Source of the DNA: CALLCD01 sp039196965
GTDB taxonomy: Bacteria > Pseudomonadota > Alphaproteobacteria > Caulobacterales > Hyphomonadaceae
Length of the DNA: 64,000 nt
Assembly (NCBI GenBank): GCA_039196965.1
Contig: JBCCUK010000009.1
Location: 1-64,000, forward strand
Direction: 5' to 3'
Within the stretch, counting starts at the first letter, position 1. The number at the start of each line of letters is the position of its first letter. Shown piece by piece: positions 7,773 to 16,412 of the stretch. Position numbers and translations under genes: made by a program. The notes beneath the pieces are model-generated. The model ran no database searches and had not been told where the DNA came from. It was given only the letters and a program-made list of their open reading frames with translations.

Positions 7773-8216
7773 ATGAAACTTATCCATCTTCTCAGCATCA
7801 CAGCTGTTTCGACAATGGCGATCCCAGCTGCTCAGGCGGATGACGCTGATTGGTACTCGACCAATGCCGGCGTTTCCGTCTCTCAGGTTGATACCTATCT
7901 CGCAGATCAAGTTCCAAACACTGAAGACGCTTTGCAGGTGCTCCGCCCAACCGCGCAGGACTGGTCAGCGATTGGAAAAACGATAGGCAATAATCCTCTT
8001 AGTTCTGACGAGAGCAAAGCGAAGAACTACTTTGACGGTTATACTCCAAATGCGTTTAAAGGTGCTGACGCGAAGCTCGGCACACCGCGCCATTTCTTCA
8101 AAATTAATGAGTATGCTTCAATCGCCCCGATTTACGACGAGACCGCTCGCCATGGTGCGGTAGAAGGCGGAAACCTCTTCGCGAAAGCCGAGATTGATTG
8201 GCGCGAGATTTTCTAG
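7773..8216 (+). CDS. Small secreted protein of unknown function
   Basis: A 147-residue protein from ATG 7773, with AGAGGA 7 nt upstream. An upstream in-frame start at 7734 is possible but would bury the signal peptide. MKLIHLLSITAVSTMAIPAAQA is a clear signal peptide with AXA cleavage before DDADW. The mature part is acidic, has no cysteine, and contains the stretch NYFDGYTPNAFKGADAKLGTPRHFF. I do not recognise a family. Its 3' end overlaps the convergent VOC gene by 4 bp. Probable location is the periplasm or outside. Confidence 0.65.
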   Translation: MKLIHLLSITAVSTMAIPAAQADDADWYSTNAGVSVSQVDTYLADQVPNTEDALQVLRPTAQDWSAIGKTIGNNPLSSDESKAKNYFDGYTPNAFKGADAKLGTPRHFFKINEYASIAPIYDETARHGAVEGGNLFAKAEIDWREIF

Positions 8217-8596
8217 GTCTCTTCGACCCGCCAGGGTGGATATCGACGGGCCTTGCCCGCATGGTAGATGCAAAGCCTGTGGCCATCGGGATCGCGGAAC
8301 CACGCCTCGGTCCATAGCCAGGATTCATCCGTTACCGGTGTATCAAAGATGACGCCATCCGACTTTAGTGCGTCGACGGTTGTGCCGACATTATCCACTT
8401 CGAAATACAGGCCGGTCTCTCCGGGTGTGACCTCCTCTTTCTCGGAGAGCGAGAACGTCGTGCCGCCATCTGCACATTCAAACCGCGCATAAAGACTGTC
8501 TGGCGAATGGACTATGAGCCTGAGGCCCAGGATCTGATAAAAGCCAACAGAGCGCTCAAGATCTGTCACTTTTATTGTGATCTGGTTCAGGCGCAT
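8213..8596 (-). CDS. VOC (glyoxalase/bleomycin-resistance fold) protein
   Basis: A 127-residue vicinal-oxygen-chelate protein. It opens with MRLNQITIKVTDLERSVGFY, has the paired beta-alpha-beta-beta-beta modules, and ends with WFRDPDGHRLCIYH, where a conserved histidine or glutamate normally binds metal. An in-frame ATG at 8620 would add MAWRKSTD; I prefer 8596 because VOC proteins normally begin at this strand. It lies 30 bp (or 6 bp) behind the clpA stop, so it is probably co-transcribed with clpS-clpA. The substrate is unknown. Confidence 0.8.
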   Translation of the reverse strand: MRLNQITIKVTDLERSVGFYQILGLRLIVHSPDSLYARFECADGGTTFSLSEKEEVTPGETGLYFEVDNVGTTVDALKSDGVIFDTPVTDESWLWTEAWFRDPDGHRLCIYHAGKARRYPPWRVEET

Positions 8597-8626
8597 GTCT
8601 GTCGATTTACGCCATGCCACGTCAGC

Positions 8627-10945
8627 CTATACGGGTTCAGCGGCGTCGTCGTCCGCTTTCGTTTTAGACTTCCGGGCTTTCTCTTCGATGTACTCGAAGG
8701 CGAGCTTGCTGCTATCGTCCGGATCGATATCAATCTTGACCGCGCCGCCTTTGGCAAGCTTGCCGAACAGCAACTCTTCCGCCATCGGTTTTTTGACGTG
8801 CTCCTGAATGGTTCTCGATAGAGGCCGTGCGCCGAACTCGGAATCAAAGCCTCGGCTAGCTAGCCAGTTCCGGGCAGCATCGCTCATATCGATGGTGACA
8901 TTGCGATCTGCCAGTTGTGCTTCGAGCTGGAGAACGAACTTCTCGACCACACGCTCGATGATCTTCGGTGTCAGCCCACCGAACTGGATGACGCTGTCGA
9001 GACGATTGCGGAATTCCGGTGTGAACAGGCGTTTGAGAGCCTCTTCGGTCTCGTCGTCTCGTTTGCCCCGGCCAAAGCCGATGGAGTTCTTCGCAGCGTC
9101 GGAAGCGCCAGCATTGGTGGTCATGATCAGGATCACATTCCTGAAGTCTACCTTGCGGCCATTGGAATCCGTCAGCGTGCCGTTGTCCATGACTTGCAGG
9201 AGGATGTTGAAGAGCTCTGGGTGAGCCTTCTCGATCTCATCAAGGAGTAGAACACAATGGGGGTGCTGATCCACGCCGTCAGTGAGCAGACCGCCCTGAT
9301 CGAAACCGACATATCCCGGAGGCGCACCGATCAGCCTCGAAACGGTGTGGCGCTCCATATATTCAGACATATCGAAGCGCAGCAACTCGACACCCAGAAT
9401 AGAGGCCAACTGTCTTGCGACTTCCGTCTTGCCGACGCCGGTGGGTCCGGAGAACAGATAAGAACCAATCGGCTTGTTTGGCTCACGCAGGCCAGCGCGA
9501 GCCATTTTGATGGCCGCCGAAAGGGCCGTAATGGCAGGGTCCTGACCGAACACAACACGCTTCAGATCCTTCTCAAGCGACGCGAGCTGTTTCGCATCGT
9601 CCTTCGTGACCTGTTTGGGCGGTATCCGCGCAATCTTTGCCACGATGGCCTCAATATCGGTCACGCCAATGGATTTGCGTCTTTTCTTTTCTGGCTTCAG
9701 CCACTGGGTTGCGCCAGCTTCGTCGATCACATCGATCGCTTTGTCCGGAAGCTTCCTGTCTGTGATATAGCGCTCTGAAAGCTCAACTGCCGACTTGATC
9801 GCCTCATTGGTATATTTGAGGGCGTGGAACTCTTCGAACTTCGGTTTCAAGCCAAGCAAGATCTTTATCGTGTCCGGCACAGAAGGCTCGACGACATCGA
9901 TCTTACGGAACCGGCGGGAGAGGGCGCGGTCTTTTTCGAAGTGCTGCTTGTACTCCTTGAACGTGGTCGACCCCATGCAGCGAAGACCACCGTTCTGAAG
10001 GGCGGGCTTCAGCAGATTGGATGCGTCCATCGCACCGCCGGATGTGGCACCAGCACCGATAACGGTATGAATTTCGTCAATGAAGAGAATAGCTTTTTCT
10101 AGTTCTTCAAGTTCCTTCATGACCGACTTCAGGCGTTCTTCGAAATCGCCGCGATAGCGGGTTCCCGCCAGAAGGGCACCCATATCAAGCGACCAGATTA
10201 CTGCATCATTCAAAATGTCGGGCGCTTCGCCGTCTACGATCTTCTTCGCAAGTCCTTCTGCAATCGCCGTCTTTCCGACGCCTGGATCACCTACGAGGAT
10301 CGGATTGTTCTTATTACGCCGGCAGAGCACTTCGATGCACCGCTCAATTTCCGCATCGCGACCGATAAGGGGATCGACTTTTCCGGCGGCTGCTTTCTCA
10401 TTCAGGTTCACGCAATAAGCTGTGAGCGCTTCCGGTCCGGACTGGTTGGTCTGCTCGCCTTCCTCCTGCGCACCGCGCACGGGCTGCGACTTCGACATGC
10501 CGGGCTTTTTGGCGACGCCATGGGATATGTAGCTGACGGCATCGTAGCGCGTCATATCCTGCTCTTGCAGGAAGTAAGCAGCATGGCTTTCCCGCTCTGA
10601 GAAGATCGAAATCAGTACATTCGCGCCAGTGACCTCGTCGCGGCCTGAAATGTCGACATGCTGGATGGCCCGTTGCACGACCCGCTGGAAACCAGCGGTA
10701 GGCTGAACACGGCCATTGAAATCCTCAACCACAAGGCCAGACAATTCTTCGTTCATATAACGGGTTAGGTCCAGGCGCAGCTTCTGGAGGTCCACCTTGC
10801 AGGCATCCATAACTTCCGCAGCATCCTCATCATCAATGAGGGCGAAGAGCAGATGCTCCAGCGTGGCATATTCCTGCTTGAGTTCAGCGGCGAGCCCAAG
10901 CGCGGACTCGATGGCTGTCTCCAGACTCGGTGTCAGTGACGGCAT
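8627..10945 (-). CDS. clpA: ATP-dependent Clp protease ATP-binding subunit ClpA
   Basis: A 772-residue AAA+ unfoldase. N-terminal double Clp-N repeats (about 1-140) dock ClpS. The first AAA module has Walker A GDPGVGKT at 219-226 and Walker B FIDE at 288-291. The second has GPTGVGKT at about 500-507 and LLDEIEKAHP near 568. The IGF loop in the later part (NSIGFGRGKRDD) is the ClpP-docking tripeptide. It lacks the coiled-coil M domain of ClpB, which fixes it as ClpA. ATG 10945 has AGAGGA upstream; the 20 extra upstream codons overlap clpS. It starts immediately behind clpS (1-bp gap), as in many alphaproteobacteria. ClpP is not in this window. Confidence 0.95.
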   Translation of the reverse strand: MPSLTPSLETAIESALGLAAELKQEYATLEHLLFALIDDEDAAEVMDACKVDLQKLRLDLTRYMNEELSGLVVEDFNGRVQPTAGFQRVVQRAIQHVDISGRDEVTGANVLISIFSERESHAAYFLQEQDMTRYDAVSYISHGVAKKPGMSKSQPVRGAQEEGEQTNQSGPEALTAYCVNLNEKAAAGKVDPLIGRDAEIERCIEVLCRRNKNNPILVGDPGVGKTAIAEGLAKKIVDGEAPDILNDAVIWSLDMGALLAGTRYRGDFEERLKSVMKELEELEKAILFIDEIHTVIGAGATSGGAMDASNLLKPALQNGGLRCMGSTTFKEYKQHFEKDRALSRRFRKIDVVEPSVPDTIKILLGLKPKFEEFHALKYTNEAIKSAVELSERYITDRKLPDKAIDVIDEAGATQWLKPEKKRRKSIGVTDIEAIVAKIARIPPKQVTKDDAKQLASLEKDLKRVVFGQDPAITALSAAIKMARAGLREPNKPIGSYLFSGPTGVGKTEVARQLASILGVELLRFDMSEYMERHTVSRLIGAPPGYVGFDQGGLLTDGVDQHPHCVLLLDEIEKAHPELFNILLQVMDNGTLTDSNGRKVDFRNVILIMTTNAGASDAAKNSIGFGRGKRDDETEEALKRLFTPEFRNRLDSVIQFGGLTPKIIERVVEKFVLQLEAQLADRNVTIDMSDAARNWLASRGFDSEFGARPLSRTIQEHVKKPMAEELLFGKLAKGGAVKIDIDPDDSSKLAFEYIEEKARKSKTKADDDAAEPV

Positions 10946-10946
10946 A

Positions 10947-11291
10947 TCAGTCCTCTCTTTCCAGATCGCACCGCAAAGGGTGCTCGTTTCTGCGCGCAAG
11001 GTCACGCACCTGCGCTACTTTGGTCTCGGCGACTTCATAAGTATAGATACCACACACACCGAGACCGTGATTGTGTACATGAAGCATGATGCGATAAGCA
11101 TCCTCGTGATTCTTGTTGAAAATACGCTCGAGAATGAAAACTACGAACTCCATCGGCGTATAGTCGTCATTCATTATGACGACGCGGTAGAGCGACGGCT
11201 TCTTAGTTTTTATCCGGGTCTTTGTGGCAAGGCCAACGCCGTCATCGTCCCCTTGACCCGGATCTTGCGGGCCGGTGGGTTCATCGGACAT
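10947..11291 (-). CDS. clpS: ATP-dependent Clp protease adaptor ClpS
   Basis: A 114-residue N-degron adaptor. The binding pocket is intact: N41-D42-D43 in MNDDYTPMEFV and H73 in MLHVHNHG. The C-terminal AETKV...ARRNEHPLRCDLE is typical. A disordered N-terminal extension (1-32) is needed to steer substrates into ClpA. The start is uncertain: ATG 11291 gives a standard length with GAGG almost touching the ATG, and in-frame ATGs at 11330 and 11342 would lengthen the tail. It delivers proteins with bulky N-terminal residues to the ClpA encoded just downstream. Confidence 0.95.
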   Translation of the reverse strand: MSDEPTGPQDPGQGDDDGVGLATKTRIKTKKPSLYRVVIMNDDYTPMEFVVFILERIFNKNHEDAYRIMLHVHNHGLGVCGIYTYEVAETKVAQVRDLARRNEHPLRCDLERED

Positions 11292-11389
11292 CCTCGGCGT
11301 TTCGCTCTCGATTTTCCAGTCCACTACCATGATCTCACACATAGGTTCTTTTGTCCGCCAGAGAAGCCTGACGGTGACTCATATTCGTT

Positions 11390-11821
11390 TCAAGTGGCAA
11401 CCTGCACACCCTTTAATCCTTCAAGCAGCTGACTGACGCGTTTTTTGTTCGCCCCCATGTCAGAGTAGCCGACCCTCGACCGGGAATAGATCGCCAATTT
11501 CGATGAGTTTTTTCCTTCGGCCGACGCGTCAGCCATAATAAGGACATCCACATCATCTTTGTAGCGCATGATGGGAGACACAGCGACGAACGCGATTGTG
11601 CGTTTCTCCTCATCACTCTCTTCAAGATTCCAGTCCTTGCGTTGCTCAACGAGCGCGAGCACCATCTTGAAGAGATGGTCAGGAGCTACGGGCATTGATT
11701 TGGATCTTTGGTCTGGTTTTGATGCTTCGCAAAGTCCCTCTGGCGCTACCAAATATGTATTCGGTGAACTTGGCCGTTTCAGCGTTTTGAAATCCACAAA
11801 ATCCATCATCTCACAATCCAT
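11390..11821 (-). CDS. DUF1499 family protein
   Basis: A 143-residue protein with the DUF1499 layout: PNTYLVAPEGLCEA near 20-33, a mixed middle part, and the diagnostic C-terminal AIYSRSRVGYSDMGANKKRV. No signal peptide or membrane segment is visible. Function is unknown for the family; it is often a small cytosolic or membrane-associated protein. ATGs at codons 1, 5 and 6 are all possible starts and none has a clear ribosome-binding site. It sits on the minus strand between phasin and clpS, separated from phasin by a terminator-like stem. Confidence 0.75.
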   Translation of the reverse strand: MDCEMMDFVDFKTLKRPSSPNTYLVAPEGLCEASKPDQRSKSMPVAPDHLFKMVLALVEQRKDWNLEESDEEKRTIAFVAVSPIMRYKDDVDVLIMADASAEGKNSSKLAIYSRSRVGYSDMGANKKRVSQLLEGLKGVQVAT

Positions 11822-11873
11822 GCTAGACGGATTTGTTTGGATTCACCAGTTTGAAACGAACCTGTAAAACGAG

Positions 11874-11898
11874 AAAAGCCGGCGCTTGGCCGGCTTTT
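11874..11898 (-). terminator. Bidirectional-looking terminator behind the phasin gene
   Basis: A perfect 10-bp inverted repeat AAAAGCCGGC / GCCGGCTTTT with a 5-nt loop. Read on the minus strand it gives a stem followed by TTTT, 40 bp after the phasin stop and 53 bp before the DUF1499 start. Confidence 0.7.
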
Positions 11899-11938
11899 CG
11901 TGAAATTCGAATAGGACGTGTAGTTAGTCGGTGCCGCC

Positions 11939-12385
11939 CTACGCCTTCATTTGAAATTTCTCAACAACGTTAGTTGCTTGCGCATTCAGAGGCTCAACTG
12001 CTTCGCGCATAGTCGTAACGAAGAGGTTCGCCATCTCGTTCATCTGGCCCATGTACGACTGAAAAGCTTCTTTGGCGAATTTAGCCTGGGCTTCAGCTGC
12101 ATCTTCCATTGACGTAATTCCCGACAAAGCACGGGTTGCTTCGACATTACGTTCGATGGTGTCCTTCATGAACTCCATATTTTTGGAGCTCATGGTTTCG
12201 AGGCCCTTGCCAGCAGCTTTTGCGCTCTCGGCCATGGCTTGGAAGCCAGATCTGTTCATCTCGGTCATATCGCTGCCGAAAGACATCATCTGATCGAACG
12301 ACTTTTTCATGGAATCAGTGGGCATTTGTGTCAGCGCCTCAAACTCCTTGGTTGTTGCTTTTGACTTACCGTTTGCTTTGGCCAT
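11939..12385 (-). CDS. Phasin family protein
   Basis: A 148-residue, almost wholly helical, Met/Ala/Glu/Lys-rich protein. The phasin core lies at about 35-135, including FQAMAESAKAAGKGLETM and NMEFMKDTIERNVEATRALSGITSMEDAAEAQ (split here for reading), with heptad-like spacing. It has no signal peptide and no Cys. Phasins coat polyhydroxyalkanoate granules; PHA synthase is not in this window, so granule binding is inferred from the family. GGAG lies 9 nt before ATG 12385. A possible promoter with -35 TTGCAA at 12446-12441 lies just upstream, but the -10 is poor. A terminator follows at 11898-11874. Confidence 0.85.
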   Translation of the reverse strand: MAKANGKSKATTKEFEALTQMPTDSMKKSFDQMMSFGSDMTEMNRSGFQAMAESAKAAGKGLETMSSKNMEFMKDTIERNVEATRALSGITSMEDAAEAQAKFAKEAFQSYMGQMNEMANLFVTTMREAVEPLNAQATNVVEKFQMKA

Positions 12386-12494
12386 CGGGGGAACTCCAAA
12401 TCATTTGACTTGCCCTTACGATAAGATATTTCCTTCGCAATTGCAAGAAAAATGTTGCACTGCACAAAAATGGATATCACGAAGGCGTGTCGGC

Positions 12495-12547
12495 GTTAAC
12501 TGAACATCAATGCTGTTAACTGTAAGTACAAACCCTAGGTGGTTAAC
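12495..12547 (+). promoter_or_regulatory. Three GTTAAC sites upstream of the carboxypeptidase gene
   Basis: GTTAACTG occurs at 12495 and 12515, exactly 20 bp apart, and GTTAACTA at 12542. The sites lie 23-75 bp before the start codon at 12570, between the divergent phasin and carboxypeptidase genes. The TTAAC half-site recalls CtrA boxes, but the TTAA-N7-TTAA spacing is absent. The identity of any binding protein is unknown. Confidence 0.3.
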
Positions 12548-12569
12548 TATAGTTGTTTGGAGAGAGCGC

Positions 12570-13544
12570 ATGCCGCTTCTGGCGCGTCTGTCAAAAGTTT
12601 TACTGGTTGCTCTCTTGTGGCTGGCAATTTCCAATCACATGGCAAGGGCTGAAGAGCGCTACGCGTCCATCGTTATGGATGCTGAAACAGAAGAAGTGCT
12701 ACACGCTCGCTTCGCTGGTGATTCCCGGTTTCCCGCATCGCTCACCAAGGTGATGACGCTTTATATGCTTTTCGATGCGATCAAGGCCGGAGCTGTGGAC
12801 CTTGATGAGTCTCTCATGGTGTCCAGATTTGCCGACCGTCAGCCTGCATCTGATCTCGGAGTGCTCGCCGGAACGTCCATCTCGGTCGAGGATGCAATCG
12901 CCGCTCTCGTCACAAAATCTGCCAATGATGTCGCCGTCGTTGTCGCTGAGCGCCTCGGGGGAACTGAGGATCGCTTCGCTGCGCTTATGACCGTCAAGGC
13001 TCACCAGCTTGGGCTGAGCTCCACAAGTTTCTATAATGCTTCCGGGCTTCCGGATGATCGCCAGGTCACGACAGCGCGTGATATGGCGCAGCTCGCCATG
13101 GCGCTGCTTGAGAATCATGGCGACTATTATCACTATTTCTCGAACAACCGATTCACCTGGAAGCGCACGACTTACAAGAACCACAACCGCCTGCTGGAAA
13201 CCGTGCCGGGCGTGGACGGTATTAAGACCGGGTATACCCGGGCTTCAGGGTTCAACTTGATGACGTCCGCCGAACGTAATGGCCGGCGGATTGTCGTTGT
13301 TATGCTTGGCGGAAACTCCGCGAAGTCGCGCAACACCCACGTTACCCAACTTGTTGAGGCTGCCTATACGGCGCTTAACAAGGCTCCCCGCATTCAGGTG
13401 GCAGGCTCACCGGAGCTGGAAACCCAGGTTGCTTTTAACGACATTGAAGACCAGCCTCTGACGATTTCTGGCCTTTCCGGACCGCAGGCCCAGGGCGATG
13501 CTGATACCGCCGAGGGATCGGCAGAGGGCCTGTTGCTCGACTAG
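12570..13544 (+). CDS. D-alanyl-D-alanine carboxypeptidase (PBP5/DacF-type)
   Basis: A 324-residue exported serine peptidase of family S11. The N-terminal hydrophobic segment (about 8-27, ending ARA) is a signal peptide. Active-site motifs are S57-L-T-K60, S117-A-N119 and K219-T-G221. A C-terminal extension of about 70 residues is acidic and shows no clear membrane-anchoring helix. It trims the terminal D-Ala of peptidoglycan pentapeptides in the periplasm. GGAGAGAG lies just before ATG 12570; an open frame from 12510 adds residues without a signal-like start. It is divergent from phasin. Confidence 0.9.
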   Translation: MPLLARLSKVLLVALLWLAISNHMARAEERYASIVMDAETEEVLHARFAGDSRFPASLTKVMTLYMLFDAIKAGAVDLDESLMVSRFADRQPASDLGVLAGTSISVEDAIAALVTKSANDVAVVVAERLGGTEDRFAALMTVKAHQLGLSSTSFYNASGLPDDRQVTTARDMAQLAMALLENHGDYYHYFSNNRFTWKRTTYKNHNRLLETVPGVDGIKTGYTRASGFNLMTSAERNGRRIVVVMLGGNSAKSRNTHVTQLVEAAYTALNKAPRIQVAGSPELETQVAFNDIEDQPLTISGLSGPQAQGDADTAEGSAEGLLLD

Positions 13545-13556
13545 CTTTCTTGCTGG

Positions 13557-14735
13557 CTAGTTTTCCAAATCAAATGTCAGCCCGGCATTGGCGACAAGGC
13601 GTGCGATGAGTTTGTCGCCCATGGCCGACGCGGGTGTCCAGACACCGCCGTCGACATCACTACAATCTTTGGCAATGCAGAGTGCAGCCTCGGCGAGCAT
13701 TTTAGATGTTGATCCGTAGCCGGGATCACGGTCGCCGGTGACACCGAGCCGAATGTCTTTTCCGTCACCATTCTCGCCAATGAAGAGAATGTCGTAGTCT
13801 CCTGCTTCACGCTCCTCTTTTGAAGGACCGTCGCCTGGTTTCAGATCGGTCGTTCCGATGGCGGCATTCATTTCCCCTAGCGATTCAGCGGCGGCTTTGC
13901 CGGCCTCGCCCGGACCCGTGACCATCATCTCATCGTAGACAAAATTCTCGCCATAGGCTCCATCCAGAAGAGCATTGGAGCGATGGACATTCTTTGTGTT
14001 GATAGCGGCCATGACAAAGGGGCCGACCCACATATCAAGTGCTGGATCGAGTTCCGCTTCCATGCCGGGAGGCTGCTCCGGCCCCCGGAACGATCCGGCT
14101 AGAACAAAGGGATCGAACATTTTCTGCACAAGCGTTGGGTCTTCTTGAACAGCCACCATTGTCGCTTTGAAGCTTGCAGCCGTGCCGCCTGAAAACGAAC
14201 CGTTCATGCTGCGCACGCGGCCTTTGACCCGAGGTGCGGCGCTTCCGAAGCGGGCTTTCGCCTCATTCTGTAGTTTGAAGACGCCGAGATCGCTGGGAAT
14301 GGAATCAAACCCGCAGGAATGAACAATGCGGGCACCGGTTTCCTTTGCGCGTGCGCTGTGGGCATCGATCATGTTCCGCATCCAAAGCGGTTCACCGCAA
14401 AGGTCGACATAGTCTGTGCCGGTCTCGACGCAGGTGGCCACGACTTCTGAACCGTAAAGCTGGTAGGGTCCGACAGTGGAGATGATCACGCCCGCACGGT
14501 TTGCCATTTCCTTCAGGCTTGCTGGATCATCAGAGTTCGCAACGACAATCGGTGTGTCGGCGGGAAGCCCGACTTCATCTCTCACAGCAGCAAGCTTCTC
14601 CGCGCTACGCCCGGCGATCGCCCATTTTACATCCGATCCATTGCCGTATTGCTTTTGCAGGTACTCGGCGACAAGACGGCCCGTATATCCGCTTGCGCCA
14701 TAAACAATCGTGTCGAATTCTCTGCCTTCTGCCAT
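13557..14735 (-). CDS. Saccharopine dehydrogenase-like / trans-acting enoyl reductase family protein
   Basis: A 392-residue NAD(P)-binding protein. The Rossmann motif GASGYTGRLVAEYL is at about 13-26, followed by WAIAGRSAEKL and the catalytic-domain segments VGPYQLYGSEVVATCVETG and YVDLCGEPLW characteristic of the saccharopine dehydrogenase-like (trans-acting enoyl reductase) family. Mycobacterial members act in lipid or phenolglycolipid synthesis, and the eukaryotic relative is SCCPDH. The actual substrate is unknown. It is convergent with the carboxypeptidase gene (12 bp apart) and divergent from the HIBCH gene. It has no signal peptide. Confidence 0.8.
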   Translation of the reverse strand: MAEGREFDTIVYGASGYTGRLVAEYLQKQYGNGSDVKWAIAGRSAEKLAAVRDEVGLPADTPIVVANSDDPASLKEMANRAGVIISTVGPYQLYGSEVVATCVETGTDYVDLCGEPLWMRNMIDAHSARAKETGARIVHSCGFDSIPSDLGVFKLQNEAKARFGSAAPRVKGRVRSMNGSFSGGTAASFKATMVAVQEDPTLVQKMFDPFVLAGSFRGPEQPPGMEAELDPALDMWVGPFVMAAINTKNVHRSNALLDGAYGENFVYDEMMVTGPGEAGKAAAESLGEMNAAIGTTDLKPGDGPSKEEREAGDYDILFIGENGDGKDIRLGVTGDRDPGYGSTSKMLAEAALCIAKDCSDVDGGVWTPASAMGDKLIARLVANAGLTFDLEN

Positions 14736-14899
14736 CCTGGCCCCCTGTTCAATTTAATCTGCGTGCAGAATGGCCCAGTCAGGTGGGCCGGGTAAAGCTG
14801 CTTTTTTCTTTTCTGGTTGAATAAAACTTGCCGAATACCGATTTTTCCGTTGTACCAAGTCACGGAAAACGCGGGATTTAGTCGATTTAGGATTTGGGT

Positions 14900-15952
14900 T
14901 TGAGCAAAGATGTACTGATCGAAACGAGGGCGCGCATTGGGCATATAACGCTCAACCGCCCTGATGCTTTACACGCACTAAACACCGGTATGTGCCGGGA
15001 TATGCTATCTGCGCTCAAAGGCTGGTCGAGCGACACAGATATTGAACTCGTGCTCATAGACCACGCCGAGGGGAGCAGGGGGTTTTGTGCCGGCGGCGAT
15101 ATTCGCATGCTTGCCCGCAGTGGAGCTGCCGATGGCGCAGAGGCGCGGGCTTTTTTCGCTGACGAATACCGGCTCAACACCGCCATCCATAATTTCCCGA
15201 AGCCGTTTGTGGCTTTGATGGACGGTGTTACCATGGGCGGCGGCGTTGGCCTCTCGGTTCACGGGTCCCATCGCATTGCCACTGAACGAACGCTCTTTGC
15301 CATGCCGGAGACCGGAATTGGATTATTTCCCGATGTCGGCGGTGGTTGGTTCCTGCCGCGGCTCGAGGGTGAACTTGGCACCTGGCTTGCCTTAACTGGT
15401 GCGCGACTTAAGGGAACCGATGTGGTCGCCGCTGGGGTTGCCTCGCATTTTGTGCCGTCCGGGTCGGTGGCAGACCTTCGTTCCGATCTGATAAATGCAT
15501 CATCACCATCTGAAGAACTGGATGGCATTCTCGCCAAATATGTCGAACCTGTGGATGTGGGCTCCTTCGCCCAGCATGCGGACACTATAAATAGCTGTTT
15601 CGCTCATGACCGCGCTGAAGATATTCTTGAAGCGCTTCAAGGCAACGGATCGGAATGGGCACGAGAACAGGCAGGCCTCCTAAAGACGAAATCTCCGCGT
15701 ACGGTCAAAGTCGCCTTGCGCCAACTTCGCGAAGGTCGGGCATTCGACCTGTTTGAAGACAATATGATCAATGAATACCGAATTGGTTGCCGGCAGGTTG
15801 CGAGCACTGATTTTATCGAAGGTGTTAGAGCCGTCATTATCGATAAGGATCACGACCCGAAGTGGGACCCTTCTTCACTGGAGGCGATCTCCGATGAAAC
15901 GGTTGATGGTGTTTTTGCGCCCCTGCCAGATGGCGAGGAATTAAGCTTCTGA
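14900..15952 (+). CDS. 3-hydroxyisobutyryl-CoA hydrolase (HIBCH-like, crotonase fold)
   Basis: A 350-residue crotonase-fold enzyme of HIBCH length. Diagnostic stretches are GFCAGGDIRML, MDGVTMGGGVGLSVHGSHRI with the oxyanion-hole glycines, and AMPETGIGLFPDVGGGWFLPRL, the last being typical of 3-hydroxyisobutyryl-CoA hydrolases rather than plain enoyl-CoA hydratases. It hydrolyses a valine-catabolism intermediate to 3-hydroxyisobutyrate, and the next step's enzyme (HIBADH) lies two genes downstream. I chose TTG 14900 because AGGA lies 7 nt upstream; TTG 14894 is the other option. It overlaps the next gene's start by one base. Confidence 0.88.
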   Translation: MSKDVLIETRARIGHITLNRPDALHALNTGMCRDMLSALKGWSSDTDIELVLIDHAEGSRGFCAGGDIRMLARSGAADGAEARAFFADEYRLNTAIHNFPKPFVALMDGVTMGGGVGLSVHGSHRIATERTLFAMPETGIGLFPDVGGGWFLPRLEGELGTWLALTGARLKGTDVVAAGVASHFVPSGSVADLRSDLINASSPSEELDGILAKYVEPVDVGSFAQHADTINSCFAHDRAEDILEALQGNGSEWAREQAGLLKTKSPRTVKVALRQLREGRAFDLFEDNMINEYRIGCRQVASTDFIEGVRAVIIDKDHDPKWDPSSLEAISDETVDGVFAPLPDGEELSF

Positions 15953-16386
15953 TGTCTGGAGATATCGATCTGAAACAAAACCTCGAAACCTGGTGCGAGA
16001 GCTATGTTCGTGCGTTTGAGGCTTTCGATGTTCAGGCGATTGGCCAGCATTGGGACTTTCCGGCGGTAATCACTTCCGGAGATCGACAGATTGTTCTGGC
16101 CGACGCGGCAACGTTCGACGCTAATACCGAGAAACTTGTTTCTTTCTACAAGCGCCAAGACGTAAAAACTGTCATCCGGTCTATTAAAGATGTTTTGTCG
16201 ATGGGAGCTCAGACGGCCGCCATGCGGGTTCATGACAAAATGCTGACGCGTGACGGCCAGACGATTGTGGAATGGCGGTCAGCTTATGTTTTGCGCCGAT
16301 CAAATGCTCGGTGGCGTGCGATCTTCGCCGATGCAAATGGCGAATTAAAGGCTTGGGCTGACCGGGGGACACCGCTCGGCAGTTAA
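15952..16386 (+). CDS. SnoaL/NTF2-like small protein
   Basis: A 144-residue single-domain protein with the helix-then-sheet pattern of NTF2/SnoaL folds: an N-terminal helix around WCESYVRAFEAFDVQAIGQHW, then alternating strands ending in WRSAYVLRRSNARWRAIFADANGELKAW (written here only as a region, residues about 104-131). No catalytic set is evident. It overlaps the HIBCH stop by one base and precedes HIBADH by 26 bp, so it belongs to the valine-degradation operon. Its role there is unknown. A second SnoaL-like gene sits in another acyl-CoA operon at 35997. Confidence 0.65.
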   Translation: MSGDIDLKQNLETWCESYVRAFEAFDVQAIGQHWDFPAVITSGDRQIVLADAATFDANTEKLVSFYKRQDVKTVIRSIKDVLSMGAQTAAMRVHDKMLTRDGQTIVEWRSAYVLRRSNARWRAIFADANGELKAWADRGTPLGS

Positions 16387-16412
16387 AGACGGTTGAAAAT
16401 AAGGGTCAGAAA

